From a virus, in the IMG/VR virus record IMGVR_UViG_3300017963_000290, positions 1 to 62,783 of that record: a DNA stretch of 62,783 nucleotides. One strand, written 5' to 3'. Every line of letters starts with the position of its first letter. Positions within the stretch are counted from its first letter, which is position 1. Positions 15,543 through 23,119 of this stretch are shown in pieces. The position numbers and the translations under genes were made by a program. Under the pieces are notes generated by a model, which ran no database searches, was not told where the DNA came from, and saw only the letters and a program-made list of their open reading frames with translations.

Positions 15543-16856
15543 CTAGAACGGCACAAGCAGAGATTCAGGCGCGGTTTCCGCAAACTCGCGGAGTTTCGCC
15601 ATGACCTCTTCCAGGTTGTCCGGCCCGACCTTTTCGTACCCAAGCCCTCCTGCCACTTGCAGGATGCGCGGGAAGTCGGCCTTGCCGGATGGGGCGTAGA
15701 CAGCCTTGTGTTCTTCTGCGAGCTTGGTCGCCTCTCCGCGCCAGGCGTTCATGTTCATGCCCGCGCCCATCTTGGCAGCTTTGGCCTCTGGGTCATAGTC
15801 CAGCGAAAAACCGTTTTCGTCGCCCGGTTCGTCGTCCATTGCGTCGAACAGCGTGGCGTCAAGCTCTCCGGGTTCTTGTCCAGGGGGTGGCTCTGCTTTC
15901 GGCTTGGGCTTCTTGGCAGGGGGCTTTTTCTTGGGCGTGCGCTTGGGCTTCTCCGCAGCCGGGGGCTCTGGTTCGGGGGATCCACCGCCACCGTCAAACT
16001 CAGGGTGCTTGCCCCGATCTGGCGCGATTGTGGGATCGCTCTCTCCAGTCAGATCGTCGTCTGCATAGTCCATCTCAGCGTCGATGAATGCCCCGGTTTC
16101 GACGTCCAACAAGCGAACGTTGTCGCCCGCCGACAGTGCCAAGGCTTCGTTTTGCGCGCCGATGAGCGCCGATTGCATGTACACAGCACTCCGGGCAATC
16201 CCGATGTCATAGTGCGGGTAACGGTTGCCTGACCCCGGATCGGCCCTTTTGATCTCGAATCTCCAGAGCATCACAAGGTAGTGCTCCAGCGTGGCGGCCT
16301 CTCCGTACTTCCGCTCTTGCTCCGTCCAGAGCCCGTACAGGAATTGAGCAATGCGGGTGATGTCGTTGATCCCGCCCGTCGAGATCATCACCGGCTGAGA
16401 GTACCCGGCCTTGGCAAGCCGGACAAGCCGGACGTACAGCCGGCCCTTGTTCTGCTCCCACTTGCGATTTGGCAGGTCCGCGTGCGCGATCTGCTCGTCG
16501 GCCCGCGCCGTGTAGCGCTTTTCCTCTGGTATCCAGCGCAGAACGCTTTTTTCCCCATCGGAGCGCCACCAGAACCGGCCCCCCTCTCCAGGCTCCCGGC
16601 ACTCGATCCACGTCTCAAAGCACTGCTCGATCGTGGGGTAGGCCAAGGCCGCGTCAGGGAGTTCGGTCGGCTTTTCGCCGTAGATCTCGTGAAAGGCAGC
16701 GGCAGAGCCGGGGATGCGCTCGACAAATCGCCAGTGCGGTTGTTCTTTTCCGACCCCACGGTTAGGCTTTTTTGCCCCTTTCATCAGCGTGCCGCACGTT
16801 GGGAAACGGTAACCCCGCGACAGCGTTTCTCGATCCGACATGTTCTTGATTGGCAT
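15543..16856 (-). CDS. Phage protein with conserved N-terminal domain and acidic/basic low-complexity linker (437 aa)
   Basis: Residues 1 to about 230 are a folded domain (GYRFPTCGTLMKG, GEKPTELPDAALAYPT, a Gly-rich RFWW strand). Its layout recalls large phage DNA-metabolism or recombination-directionality-type proteins, but the match is weak. Residues about 290-345 form a Pro/Lys-rich linker, and the C-terminus is a small helical domain. ATG 16856 follows AAAGGGC. The start overlaps the upstream gene by 95 bp. Candidate for a single-strand-binding or recombination factor; unproven. Confidence 0.65.
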   Translation of the reverse strand: MPIKNMSDRETLSRGYRFPTCGTLMKGAKKPNRGVGKEQPHWRFVERIPGSAAAFHEIYGEKPTELPDAALAYPTIEQCFETWIECREPGEGGRFWWRSDGEKSVLRWIPEEKRYTARADEQIAHADLPNRKWEQNKGRLYVRLVRLAKAGYSQPVMISTGGINDITRIAQFLYGLWTEQERKYGEAATLEHYLVMLWRFEIKRADPGSGNRYPHYDIGIARSAVYMQSALIGAQNEALALSAGDNVRLLDVETGAFIDAEMDYADDDLTGESDPTIAPDRGKHPEFDGGGGSPEPEPPAAEKPKRTPKKKPPAKKPKPKAEPPPGQEPGELDATLFDAMDDEPGDENGFSLDYDPEAKAAKMGAGMNMNAWRGEATKLAEEHKAVYAPSGKADFPRILQVAGGLGYEKVGPDNLEEVMAKLREFAETAPESLLVPF

Positions 16857-17106
16857 CAGTTTGCCCTTTCTGCGGCTCTGTCTTGGGACAGAGCCGCCAC
16901 TTGCTGATATTGGGCTCGAACACACGCATGAGCAGTTCGAGCGTCGGCAGATCCTCTATGTGAATGGTCATGCTCTCGTCAGGGGATCGGATCTGATAGG
17001 GCTCCATGTCGCCCGGTGTAGCGATCGCGACATAGGTAAATCGCCCGTCACTGACCGTCATCCCCCGGCCTATGTTCTTCTCAATCCGCTTGCTGACGAT
17101 GGTCAT
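16762..17106 (-). CDS. Hypothetical protein (114 aa)
   Basis: ATG 17106 has an AAAGGAG site. The first 75 residues look folded; the last 40 overlap the next gene in another frame and are low in secondary-structure signal, so the 3' part is less certain. Confidence 0.6.
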   Translation of the reverse strand: MTIVSKRIEKNIGRGMTVSDGRFTYVAIATPGDMEPYQIRSPDESMTIHIEDLPTLELLMRVFEPNISKWRLCPKTEPQKGQTDANQEHVGSRNAVAGLPFPNVRHADERGKKA

Positions 17107-17114
17107 TCTCCTTT

Positions 17115-17405
17115 CTAGTCGTCCCGGTCGATCGGCTTGCCCATAAACAGTTCTTGGACCTTTGGATCAACCGAGTGATCGGCGTTGACGTAGGACAGTT
17201 GGACGAACGGCAAAAATGGCTTGGCCCGGTCCCGAACGGCGGCGGCGGCGGAATCTTGCAGGTAGGCTATAGCGGTGTCGATGTCCTCTCCAGCCTCTAC
17301 GTCTACCTCTGTCTGGATCTCTACTCCGAGCCGCACGCTGTTATAGTCGGTCAAGCCCAACGTTTGGATATGTGTCACCTTGACGATGACAGGTGTACTT
17401 TCCAT
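17115..17405 (-). CDS. Hypothetical protein (96 aa)
   Basis: ATG 17405 follows GAAAGGGG. Alternating strands and one helix, acidic middle. No motif. Same operon as the genes on either side. Confidence 0.7.
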   Translation of the reverse strand: MESTPVIVKVTHIQTLGLTDYNSVRLGVEIQTEVDVEAGEDIDTAIAYLQDSAAAAVRDRAKPFLPFVQLSYVNADHSVDPKVQELFMGKPIDRDD

Positions 17406-17447
17406 CCCAACCCCTTTCTACGCCTGATCGCCTTGCAATCAGGAAGT

Positions 17448-17474
17448 GAGACGCCGGGACATTCCCGGCGTCTC
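17448..17474 (-). terminator. Hairpin between two leftward genes
   Basis: Perfect 12-bp stem GAGACGCCGGGA / TCCCGGCGTCTC with a 3-nt loop. No T-tract leftward, so it may be an mRNA processing or stability hairpin rather than a full terminator. Confidence 0.55.
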
Positions 17475-17482
17475 GTTGCGGT

Positions 17483-17884
17483 TCAGCCGTTGTGCTTTCG
17501 ATGGTTGACGTAGGACATGACGATCTCGTCATACTCTGCGTCCAGCACAAAGTTGCCGTGCTTTTCAGCCATCTCTTGCCGGTAGGCCTCGATCGCGCTC
17601 TCCGGCACGAACTCCAGTTGATGGGCGTCTTGTCGCCGGTTGAACTCCCGGCACTTTTCGGCGTCCAGCACGTGATCGCCTTCCTCAAGGTCGATCTCCG
17701 CATAGAACACGCCCCGCGAAAACTCACCCTTGTGCAGCCCCTCCTTGCCCTTGGTCGAGTAGAGCGGTCGGGGAGCGTTCCACAGTTCGACCTTGCCGTC
17801 CAGAAATGCTTGCCATACTTCCTTGGGCAGCTTGAGACATCGCGAATACCCCTCAATCCACAGAACCTTGTCCAGTTTGTCCAC
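17483..17884 (-). CDS. Hypothetical protein (133 aa)
   Basis: GTG 17884 follows AAAGGGG. Mixed alpha/beta, acidic, no cysteine cluster, no family recognised. First gene behind the 18023 promoter after a leader of about 130 nt. Confidence 0.7.
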   Translation of the reverse strand: MDKLDKVLWIEGYSRCLKLPKEVWQAFLDGKVELWNAPRPLYSTKGKEGLHKGEFSRGVFYAEIDLEEGDHVLDAEKCREFNRRQDAHQLEFVPESAIEAYRQEMAEKHGNFVLDAEYDEIVMSYVNHRKHNG

Positions 17885-18016
17885 CGTGTAACCCCTTTCG
17901 GTTCCCCCCGGTCTAAAACCCCCGACCTTGAGAGCGTTCAGCCAACATGAACGCCCCCAAGAGCGGGCTTTTTAGTGCCCAGGTGCATCGGTTCAATCCC
18001 CCTTCCCTTGTGTGAT
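17885..18016 (-). promoter_or_regulatory. 5' leader with hairpin
   Basis: Between the transcription start expected near 18016 and the GTG at 17884. It holds a GCGTTCA-(7 nt)-TGAACGC hairpin (17934-17954) and a C/G-rich stretch but no open frame of note. Long for this phage, so regulation in the leader is possible. Confidence 0.4.
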
Positions 18017-18022
18017 GCCTCT

Positions 18023-18067
18023 AGGGTACCACACAAAGAGACATCACACAATAGGAAAAGAGTACTA
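18023..18067 (-). promoter_or_regulatory. Palindrome-type promoter for the 17884 operon
   Basis: Leftward: TAGTAC-TCTT-TTCCTA (18067-18052), -35 TTGTGT (18051-18046), 17-bp spacer, -10 TGTGG-TACCCT (core 18028-18023). Confidence 0.7.
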
Positions 18068-18077
18068 GGTCAGCGGA

Positions 18078-18323
18078 CTAGTCCGCCCACCGGCCCACGC
18101 CGCACCCATGGCCCAGGCCCATGATGTAGTGGTACATGTCCCGCGTGTTCATCCAGGCCGACGTAGAGACGATCCGGTTATCGCATCGTTCCTCAATCTG
18201 CCAGCCAAGGCGCGTGCGGGGATCCGCCTTGTTCAGCTTGAAGTAGGTCTTTCGCCCAGATGAGCGGAGCGAATCGTTGACGATCTCCAGGTGCTTGTAC
18301 AAGGTTGCTTGGTTATACCGCAT
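18078..18323 (-). CDS. Hypothetical protein (81 aa)
   Basis: Start set at ATG 18323, eight bases after AAAGGA; the ATG at 18332 sits directly on the ribosome site. Basic N-terminus, small mixed fold. No motif recognised. Confidence 0.65.
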   Translation of the reverse strand: MRYNQATLYKHLEIVNDSLRSSGRKTYFKLNKADPRTRLGWQIEERCDNRIVSTSAWMNTRDMYHYIMGLGHGCGVGRWAD

Positions 18324-18372
18324 GGTGCACATCCTTTCTATGCAGTTGTTAAAGATCCGGTCAAATTCCCAT

Positions 18373-18408
18373 GCTCTAACCCGTTACTCCAGAGTAACGG
18401 GTTAGAGC
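18373..18408 (-). terminator. Strong hairpin after the 18422-18655 gene
   Basis: Perfect 16-bp stem GCTCTAACCCGTTACT / AGTAACGGGTTAGAGC with a CCAG loop. No long T-tract; it separates two leftward genes. Confidence 0.7.
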
Positions 18409-18421
18409 GTAGGCGTTTGGC

Positions 18422-18655
18422 CTACTTGGAGAAAAGAGCGAGAAACTCTAGTGCACCTTTGCTCCAATTGCGATCGGACAATTTGTGGTGGGGATGTCCA
18501 CAAAGGGCCAATGCCTCATCGGTCAAAAGGTTGGCATAGATCGGATTGTTTTTGCCATGAATGGCCTTGGTATAAAGGTCGTTATCATAGCATGCATGAT
18601 AACGGGCATATGCCCGATCACATTGCTTGCGCATAAAAGCTATTGACTTGCCCAT
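18422..18655 (-). CDS. Hypothetical protein (77 aa)
   Basis: ATG 18655 has GAAAGGG upstream in the recurring TCACACGAAAGG leader. Tyr/Cys-rich helical N-terminus. No motif recognised. Driven by the promoter at 18700. Confidence 0.7.
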   Translation of the reverse strand: MGKSIAFMRKQCDRAYARYHACYDNDLYTKAIHGKNNPIYANLLTDEALALCGHPHHKLSDRNWSKGALEFLALFSK

Positions 18656-18699
18656 TTTGCGCCCTTTCGTGTGAGTGAAACCGTCTAAACTCTAGGGCC

Positions 18700-18744
18700 A
18701 TTGTACCACGAAACACACCTTGAGTATATAGCTCTATAGTACCA
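18700..18744 (-). promoter_or_regulatory. Palindrome-type promoter, leftward member of a divergent pair
   Basis: Leftward: TGGTAC-TATA-GAGCTA (18744-18729), -35 TATACT (18728-18723), 17-bp spacer, -10 CGTGG-TACAAT (core 18705-18700). Confidence 0.75.
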
Positions 18745-18756
18745 GAACGGATTTTC

Positions 18757-18801
18757 TAGTACCCTAGAGCTATTGAGTGACTATACCTTTCGTGGTACAA
18801 T
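18757..18801 (+). promoter_or_regulatory. Palindrome-type promoter, rightward member of a divergent pair
   Basis: TAGTAC-CCTA-GAGCTA (18757-18772), -35 TTGAGT (18773-18778), 17-bp spacer, -10 CGTGG-TACAAT (core 18796-18801). Only 12 bp separate its palindrome from that of the leftward promoter, so one bound factor could serve both blocks. Confidence 0.8.
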
Positions 18802-18847
18802 GGCCTTGGGGGGAACGAGAATACACACACGAAAGGGGCAAGGCCAA

Positions 18848-19381
18848 ATGAGCGAGACGCGCTACTATGTCAAGTACAACAAGGGCATGCAATGGTTTTT
18901 TGGATGTGAGACCCCAGACGCGGCACGTAAGCGATATCACAAGTTGGCCCGCATGTACCATCCAGACGTCAACGTGGGCATGCCGGACGCAACGGCCATT
19001 ATGCAAGAGATCAACGCGCACTATGAACGTGACATGCGTGGTTTCTCTGGACAAACTTTCGGCAAGGGTGAACGTTCAGAGCAAGAGTATACCTATACCT
19101 ACTCGCACAAGAAAGAAACCGATATCCAATCCAAGATCGTAGAAACCTTGCGCATGCGCATGGTTGGTGTCAAGGTTGAACTAGTAGGCTCTTGGATTTG
19201 GCTATCTGGAAACACAAAGGTCTATAAAGACAAGCTTGGCAAGAACGGCCTCGGGTATAAATGGTCTGGACGTCGTAAGATGTGGTACTACTCAAACTCT
19301 CCATATCGACGCCGCGCAAGCAAGGCATCGTTTGACCAGATTCGGCGCAAGTACGGATCTCGAGTACTCCAAGACGACTAG
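18848..19381 (+). CDS. J-domain (DnaJ-like) protein with phage C-terminal domain (177 aa)
   Basis: Residues about 15-65 form a J-domain: AARKRYHKLARMYHPDVN carries the HPD tripeptide that stimulates Hsp70 ATPase, followed by the usual third helix. No Gly/Phe or zinc region. Residues about 110-170 are a second domain (VGSWIWLSGNTK, YKWSGRRKMWYY) seen in J-proteins of mobile elements. ATG 18848 follows AAAGGGG; the in-frame ATG at 18773 is inside the promoter. It may recruit host DnaK for replication or virion assembly. Confidence 0.85.
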   Translation: MSETRYYVKYNKGMQWFFGCETPDAARKRYHKLARMYHPDVNVGMPDATAIMQEINAHYERDMRGFSGQTFGKGERSEQEYTYTYSHKKETDIQSKIVETLRMRMVGVKVELVGSWIWLSGNTKVYKDKLGKNGLGYKWSGRRKMWYYSNSPYRRRASKASFDQIRRKYGSRVLQDD

Positions 19382-19393
19382 ATCACAAGCCCT

Positions 19394-19419
19394 AGGGCTC
19401 TTGCCCATGCAAGAGCCCT
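19394..19419 (+). terminator. Hairpin after the J-domain gene
   Basis: Perfect 11-bp stem AGGGCTCTTGC / GCAAGAGCCCT with a CCAT loop, 13 bases after the stop; weak T-tract. Confidence 0.6.
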
Positions 19420-19460
19420 ATAGCTTGGGGGATAGTCTAGCACACGAAAGGGGAAAAACG

Positions 19461-19676
19461 ATGCTTATGCAATGTGAAGATCCGGAGCATAAAGAGTACT
19501 ATACAAGTGAGATCTATAGGTGTTTCAAGGATTGGTCAGATCTTGCACGTTTTGTTTGTCGCAAGTGTGCAAGCAAGGGCATGTGGGTATACTTGGCAAG
19601 GTCAAACGCTTATGGTCCAGATGACCCGCCATTGATCAATAGCACCTTGCCAAGGAAAGGATCTGAGGTTTTGTGA
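19461..19676 (+). CDS. Small Cys-rich protein (71 aa)
   Basis: Cys/His pairs (CEDPEH, FVCRKC) compatible with one zinc site. ATG 19461 follows CACACGAAAGGGG, the recurrent leader. Stop overlaps the next start (TGATG). Confidence 0.65.
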   Translation: MLMQCEDPEHKEYYTSEIYRCFKDWSDLARFVCRKCASKGMWVYLARSNAYGPDDPPLINSTLPRKGSEVL

Positions 19677-19945
19677 TGTCGGAAAAAAACAAAGTACCCG
19701 ATCTTGGCATGGCCCAAATGAGACCGGATCCATGCCAAGACATGGTTTTTTGGCGATCGGATGCCCCAGACGGCAAGCAAGTAACGATCGTCTATGACCA
19801 AGAACACGACTGCTGGCGTTTGATCGTCTATCCTACCGTCTATGCTTACGTGCTCCAGAGCGGCGGAGTGCTGCTCGGGGACCACATTGTGGACTTTCGC
19901 AAGGGCATGGCACATGCCCAACATGAGCTTGGCCTAACGGCCTGA
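19676..19945 (+). CDS. Hypothetical protein (89 aa)
   Basis: ATG 19676 shares a base with the preceding TGA; GAGG lies upstream. Beta-rich middle (VTIVYDQEHDCWRLIVYP), no family recognised. Confidence 0.65.
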   Translation: MSEKNKVPDLGMAQMRPDPCQDMVFWRSDAPDGKQVTIVYDQEHDCWRLIVYPTVYAYVLQSGGVLLGDHIVDFRKGMAHAQHELGLTA

Positions 19946-19953
19946 AAGGGGTT

Positions 19954-20136
19954 ATGATGGTCACAGAGGAACAAATCAGAAATGTTTGGCTGCGGCTCGC
20001 TGATGGGATGTTTCGTCAATACAAGATCGCGGATGAGAAGGGCGATCGAACCATTGCCGCCTCCTGGATCAAGAGTGCAATCCGGGCGGCGACGATCGCA
20101 AGGCAAGGGCGCTATTCTACGTTCAAGCGGCTGTAA
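19954..20136 (+). CDS. Small helical protein (60 aa)
   Basis: GAAAGGGG precedes the ATG pair at 19954/19957. Basic, helical; last gene of the J-domain operon, before a strong hairpin. Confidence 0.6.
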   Translation: MMVTEEQIRNVWLRLADGMFRQYKIADEKGDRTIAASWIKSAIRAATIARQGRYSTFKRL

Positions 20137-20142
20137 AAGGGT

Positions 20143-20176
20143 TGCGCCCCGGTGGAGGGGTTAACACCGGGGCGCA
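20143..20176 (+). terminator. Hairpin terminator of the J-domain operon
   Basis: Perfect 12-bp stem TGCGCCCCGGTG / CACCGGGGCGCA with a 10-nt loop, seven bases after the stop. Confidence 0.7.
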
Positions 20177-20203
20177 CTGGACAAACTGAATCGAGACACC
20201 TAT

Positions 20204-20232
20204 AGTGTACCACGAAAGACAGGCGAATGCAA
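20204..20232 (-). promoter_or_regulatory. Possible antisense promoter
   Basis: Leftward TTGCAT (20232-20227), 17-bp spacer, CGTGG-TACACT (core 20209-20204). No leftward gene follows; a transcript would run into the 20143-20176 hairpin, giving an RNA of about 50 nt or RNA antisense to the 19954-20136 gene. Confidence 0.4.
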
Positions 20233-20243
20233 GGGCAAAAACC

Positions 20244-20288
20244 TAGTACTTTTTTCCTATTGAGCGCAAAGGGGTTATGTGGTACCAT
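20244..20288 (+). promoter_or_regulatory. Palindrome-type promoter for the 20337 operon
   Basis: TAGTAC-TTTT-TTCCTA (20244-20259), -35 TTGAGC (20260-20265), 17-bp spacer, -10 TGTGG-TACCAT (core 20283-20288). Followed by the common TCACACGAAAGGG leader. Confidence 0.75.
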
Positions 20289-20336
20289 AGAGGCATCACA
20301 CGAAAGGGCCATAGGGCCAGAAAGGGACAAACTGAG

Positions 20337-20669
20337 ATGAAACGAGGGACGCTTTACGTCAACGCTTTGGGGTGCAGCGTGGTACACACGATGCGCATCC
20401 ATGCGCGGTTTTACATCGACCCGGCCAAGCTGGAGGCTGAGATCAAGGAGCGAGCAAGGCATTCTCCCAAGTCTCGCTATAATGCGGTCAACTGCCGGGT
20501 TGAGTACGCAGAAGGTGGACATCCGAACCGATACGACATCACCTTTGCGCACCTGGACGCGGAAGAGGCAATCGTGGCGATCGTGGGCGAGATCGAGGCT
20601 GACATTGCCCACGCCCAAGAGTTTGCCCGGCTGCTCGACATGACCAAGACGGATGTGGGCGATGCGTAG
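20337..20669 (+). CDS. Hypothetical protein (110 aa)
   Basis: ATG 20337 follows AAAGGGA; earlier in-frame ATGs lie in the promoter. Alternating strands then a long acidic helix near the C-terminus. No motif recognised. Overlaps the next gene. Confidence 0.7.
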   Translation: MKRGTLYVNALGCSVVHTMRIHARFYIDPAKLEAEIKERARHSPKSRYNAVNCRVEYAEGGHPNRYDITFAHLDAEEAIVAIVGEIEADIAHAQEFARLLDMTKTDVGDA

Positions 20670-21120
20670 GACGGTCAAGGATCGCCGCCCGCTGGTCCAC
20701 GGCAACAATGGAATGCGCCCGCGTGGGCGCATCCGCCGCCGTGACATAGGGGTTAGCAAGCAGGTGGGCACGGTCTACATGCTAGAGTTTGTGCCCCCGT
20801 ACAAGCACTGCCAGCACACGATCGGTTTTACAGAACGCCCGGTCGCGGAACGGCTGGCGGAACACCGGGCGGGTGGGAAAAAGGCGTCTCGTATCTGCCG
20901 TGCTGCTGTGCGTGCCGGATGCAAGATCGAGCTTGTACGGACGTGGGAAAACGTAAACCAGTGGGTAGAGATGGCCTTGAAGTCTCGCGGAGAAAGCCGC
21001 AAGCTGTGCCCAAAGTGTAGCGGGCCAGAGGCGTACAACTACGCACAATATGACCGGCCTGGAACAAGCCTCACTGTCGCAGACCCAGAGCCCGGCGAAC
21101 CGATGATAGGAGCATTCTGA
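20653..21120 (+). CDS. GIY-YIG-like endonuclease (155 aa)
   Basis: After a very basic N-terminus (residues 1-35) comes VYMLEF, then HTIGFTE, AERLAEHRAG, an RTW strand and VEMALKSR followed by LCPKCSG. This order matches the small GIY-YIG-like family in which the second motif reads HYIG and a Glu lies in the last helix. Here the second catalytic Tyr position is Thr (HTIG). Two ATGs (20653, 20662) are possible; I keep the first, and translation is probably coupled to the upstream gene. Nicking or a homing-like role is possible. Confidence 0.7.
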   Translation: MWAMRRTVKDRRPLVHGNNGMRPRGRIRRRDIGVSKQVGTVYMLEFVPPYKHCQHTIGFTERPVAERLAEHRAGGKKASRICRAAVRAGCKIELVRTWENVNQWVEMALKSRGESRKLCPKCSGPEAYNYAQYDRPGTSLTVADPEPGEPMIGAF

Positions 21121-21350
21121 TGCCTGGAAGAGTTTCACAAGTTTTTCACGTGATCGAGATGCAGGTCACGATAGACGATCTGCCGCGTGTCACGCCTTTG
21201 GGGTACTCGGTTGCCAACGAGACGGCGCTGCGCTATCTCAACGACAATGTGACCGACCCGGAGAGTTGGGAGCACTGGATCACCAAGCGCGAGAACGGGT
21301 GCTACACCGTCAAGTGGCGCAAGCCGCTGAAAAAAGGAGAGCACGTATGA
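21120..21350 (+). CDS. Hypothetical protein (76 aa)
   Basis: ATG 21120 overlaps the preceding TGA (TGATG). Small mixed fold with Trp-rich end (SWEHWITKRENG, VKWRKPL). No family recognised. Confidence 0.65.
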   Translation: MPGRVSQVFHVIEMQVTIDDLPRVTPLGYSVANETALRYLNDNVTDPESWEHWITKRENGCYTVKWRKPLKKGEHV

Positions 21351-21607
21351 TAGACACGTATGGCCTGGCCGGTATCGTAGAGACTGCTGGAAAACTGGCC
21401 CAAGAGGCAGTGCGCGAGTCTGGAGAGCTTGGGCCGGACGACGGCATTATCCGCTACAAAGTCAGCCGGCCCAAGTTTCTTTTCGACGGGTACCGGGCAC
21501 TGTTCGAGGTTTCCGTGGAGACCTCCAAGGGTGCGTACAAGGTGGTCGTCGGCTGTGACGTCCGGTTTACGCATCCGAGCATCACCCATAGGTTTGGCAA
21601 AGTATGA
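21347..21607 (+). CDS. Hypothetical protein (86 aa)
   Basis: ATG 21347 follows AAAAGGAG and overlaps the previous stop (ATGA). Helix then beta strands, no motif recognised. Its stop overlaps the next start. Confidence 0.65.
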   Translation: MIDTYGLAGIVETAGKLAQEAVRESGELGPDDGIIRYKVSRPKFLFDGYRALFEVSVETSKGAYKVVVGCDVRFTHPSITHRFGKV

Positions 21608-21792
21608 CCGCAAGAGCGGCGATCTTGGCCTACCTGAAAGATCACCCTTGGTCCCCGCCAAGGGTGATTGCCGAGGGAACCGGGTACAGTCTTGGTCATG
21701 TTGTGCGCATCCTACAAGACATGGTGTTTGAGCTAGACAGCAAGCGGAGAGGCAGAGTGCGATACTATGCCTTGCCAAGAAAGGATCGGTGA
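21604..21792 (+). CDS. Small winged-helix DNA-binding protein (62 aa)
   Basis: The whole protein is a helix-turn-helix with wing: ILAYLKDHPW, VIAEGTGYSLGHVVRILQD, then a strand pair RVRYYAL. This is the size of a minimal transcription regulator. Alternative candidate for the phage regulator, though it sits inside an operon under the palindrome control itself. Overlaps both neighbours by 1-4 bp. Confidence 0.7.
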   Translation: MTARAAILAYLKDHPWSPPRVIAEGTGYSLGHVVRILQDMVFELDSKRRGRVRYYALPRKDR

Positions 21793-22064
21793 TGTACAAC
21801 AGGCACATTCGGGGATTGTCCAAGGGAAACGCTCGGCGGTTGCTTGAAGATGTCGAGCGGATCGGCTGGAGACCTTGCGGCTACGGAAGGCAAGCACACG
21901 CCTGGACTGGAGTTTACGGCAACGGTGGGGCGACCCTTTGTGCAAACATGCTTGTTGCCTTGCCGGGCTCCAAGAACGATGCCAAGCCCCACTGCCCGGC
22001 ATGTGAGGACAAGCTTGCTCTGCTGCGGCACGTGGCGGAAGGCGAGAGCGATGATGCCAGTTAA
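21792..22064 (+). CDS. Small zinc-binding protein (90 aa)
   Basis: CPACEDK near the C-terminus plus a Cys/His pair earlier suggests a zinc site. ATG 21792 overlaps the previous TGA. No family recognised. Confidence 0.6.
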   Translation: MYNRHIRGLSKGNARRLLEDVERIGWRPCGYGRQAHAWTGVYGNGGATLCANMLVALPGSKNDAKPHCPACEDKLALLRHVAEGESDDAS

Positions 22065-22266
22065 AGAGTCTGTTGTAGAGGATATGGCAAGAATGAGCTT
22101 GGTACTGCTCGAATGCGGGCATTATGCCTACGCAAAGGGCTACCCCGAAACCCCTGCAAGCCCGAGCTATATCTGCGCTATATGTCGTGGCGTTCGGCTG
22201 ACTGATGTCGAGAAACGTCGGCGTGACAAACTCGGCATAGAGGGGCGCGGAGTGATTATAGACTAG
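22051..22266 (+). CDS. Small zinc-ribbon protein (71 aa)
   Basis: ECGHYAYAK and ICAICRGVR form one Cys/His zinc site. Start at ATG 22051 or 22054, behind GAAGG. Its TAG stop is the first half of the promoter palindrome at 22264. Confidence 0.65.
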   Translation: MMPVKESVVEDMARMSLVLLECGHYAYAKGYPETPASPSYICAICRGVRLTDVEKRRRDKLGIEGRGVIID

Positions 22267-22308
22267 TACCAAAGTACTATGTCCGACAATAGACGTTATA
22301 GGACATAG
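22264..22308 (+). promoter_or_regulatory. Perfect operator palindrome with a decayed promoter
   Basis: TAGTAC-CAAA-GTACTA (22264-22279) is a perfect inverted repeat. The expected -35 (TGTCCG) and -10 (ACATAG after TATAGG) at the usual spacing are poor, so the promoter may be dead, as may the gene behind it. Confidence 0.5.
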
Positions 22309-22703
22309 AGATACCCGATCTGGTCGTGCGACCTGTGCGGGCGCGACTGCTACAGCGGTGAGCAAGAGCGGCACTGGCTGTACGTGGCGGGTAAGGGTGG
22401 CAAGGATCGGCTTGTGCCGGTCGGTGATAGGCTCGCTGCTGAGCGGGGTGATCCCTCGGTAGGCAACGGGGATCCACTCTTTGACGGTAGACAGGGCCGA
22501 TATGGTCGGGTGCGTGGGCCTGAATTGTCAAGAGCGCGGTTGAGGCAGCGTTCGCCTTCCGACTCGCTCGGAACGGGATCAACATGCGGGTGCAGGACTA
22601 CATGCGGCTCGTAGAGGAATCCTTGCAAGTCAGTGAGGCCTGCATTGTGGGTGACCCGGACGCGGACCTTTCGAGAAAGGATGACCATGCTAGCCTGGCT
22701 TGA
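22279..22703 (+). pseudogene. Interrupted Cys-knuckle gene
   Basis: ATG 22279 reads MSDNRRYRT, then TAG at 22306-22308, then continues in the same frame with WSCDLCGRDCYSGEQERHW and a basic stretch to a stop at 22614. From about 22514 a second frame carries coding-like sequence (AFRLARNGINMRVQDYMRL...) to TGA 22701-22703, suggesting a frameshift as well. No ribosome site precedes ATG 22279. The last 39 codons (ATG 22584) could be a separate small gene. I read it as a decaying gene; the in-frame amber is also discussed as a possible readthrough site. Confidence 0.5.
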
Positions 22704-22938
22704 CGAGAAAACCGCAGAGGAATCCGCCAACCACTTTTGCGCTGGCGCGACAATCATGTGCGTCAACTTCTACCCAAAGGACGGCAACTGTCACTTGCTC
22801 TTGAGCAATAGCGCGATCTTGACCTTTTCGGCAGTAGACATTGACACCGGCCTAAACGAGCGGCTGAGAATCGGCATCCTTGGGCCAAGCGTACCGGAGA
22901 GCCCCCATCACACAGAAAGAGAGATACAGGATGAGTGA
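22687..22938 (+). CDS. Hypothetical protein (83 aa)
   Basis: ATG 22687 lies six bases after AAAGG; the ATG at 22681 sits on the ribosome site. Soluble, beta-rich. No motif recognised. Overlaps the next gene by 8 bp. Confidence 0.65.
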   Translation: MLAWLDEKTAEESANHFCAGATIMCVNFYPKDGNCHLLLSNSAILTFSAVDIDTGLNERLRIGILGPSVPESPHHTEREIQDE

Positions 22939-23119
22939 TTCTGCTCTTGTTGAGACTTTGCGCGCCAAGGCCGAATCCCTGCTTGACAAGATGGAAGGCA
23001 TGACCAAGCCAAGCCCGTAGCACTCTGCTGCTCTATCCGTTCTGGCCGACATCGAGCACGAGATCGGGCGACTGGTCGACGTGCCGGACGTGCAAAAGGT
23101 CGAGCGGAAAAAGCAGTAG
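22931..23119 (+). pseudogene. Small helical protein with an in-frame amber codon
   Basis: ATG 22931 (overlapping the previous stop) reads 29 residues ending KPSP, then TAG at 23018-23020, and goes on in the same frame for 32 residues (HSAALSVLADIEHEIGRL...) to the real stop TAG 23117-23119. Both halves are amphipathic helices. A single C-to-T change (CAG to TAG) would explain it; amber readthrough would give a 62-residue protein. The final stop lies in the next promoter palindrome. Confidence 0.55.

Noticed and set aside
17970-18010. tRNA-like segment with GGTTCAATCCCCC
   Set aside because: The T-arm stem does not close (ATCGG against CCCCT) and no acceptor or anticodon arm can be drawn around it.
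22384-22450. Tyrosine-recombinase-like run GKGGKDRLVPVGDRL
   Set aside because: Similar to the GKGxKxRxVP stretch of integrases, but no catalytic Arg, His or Tyr motifs surround it; the flanking Cys knuckles do not fit. Treated as a broken small gene.
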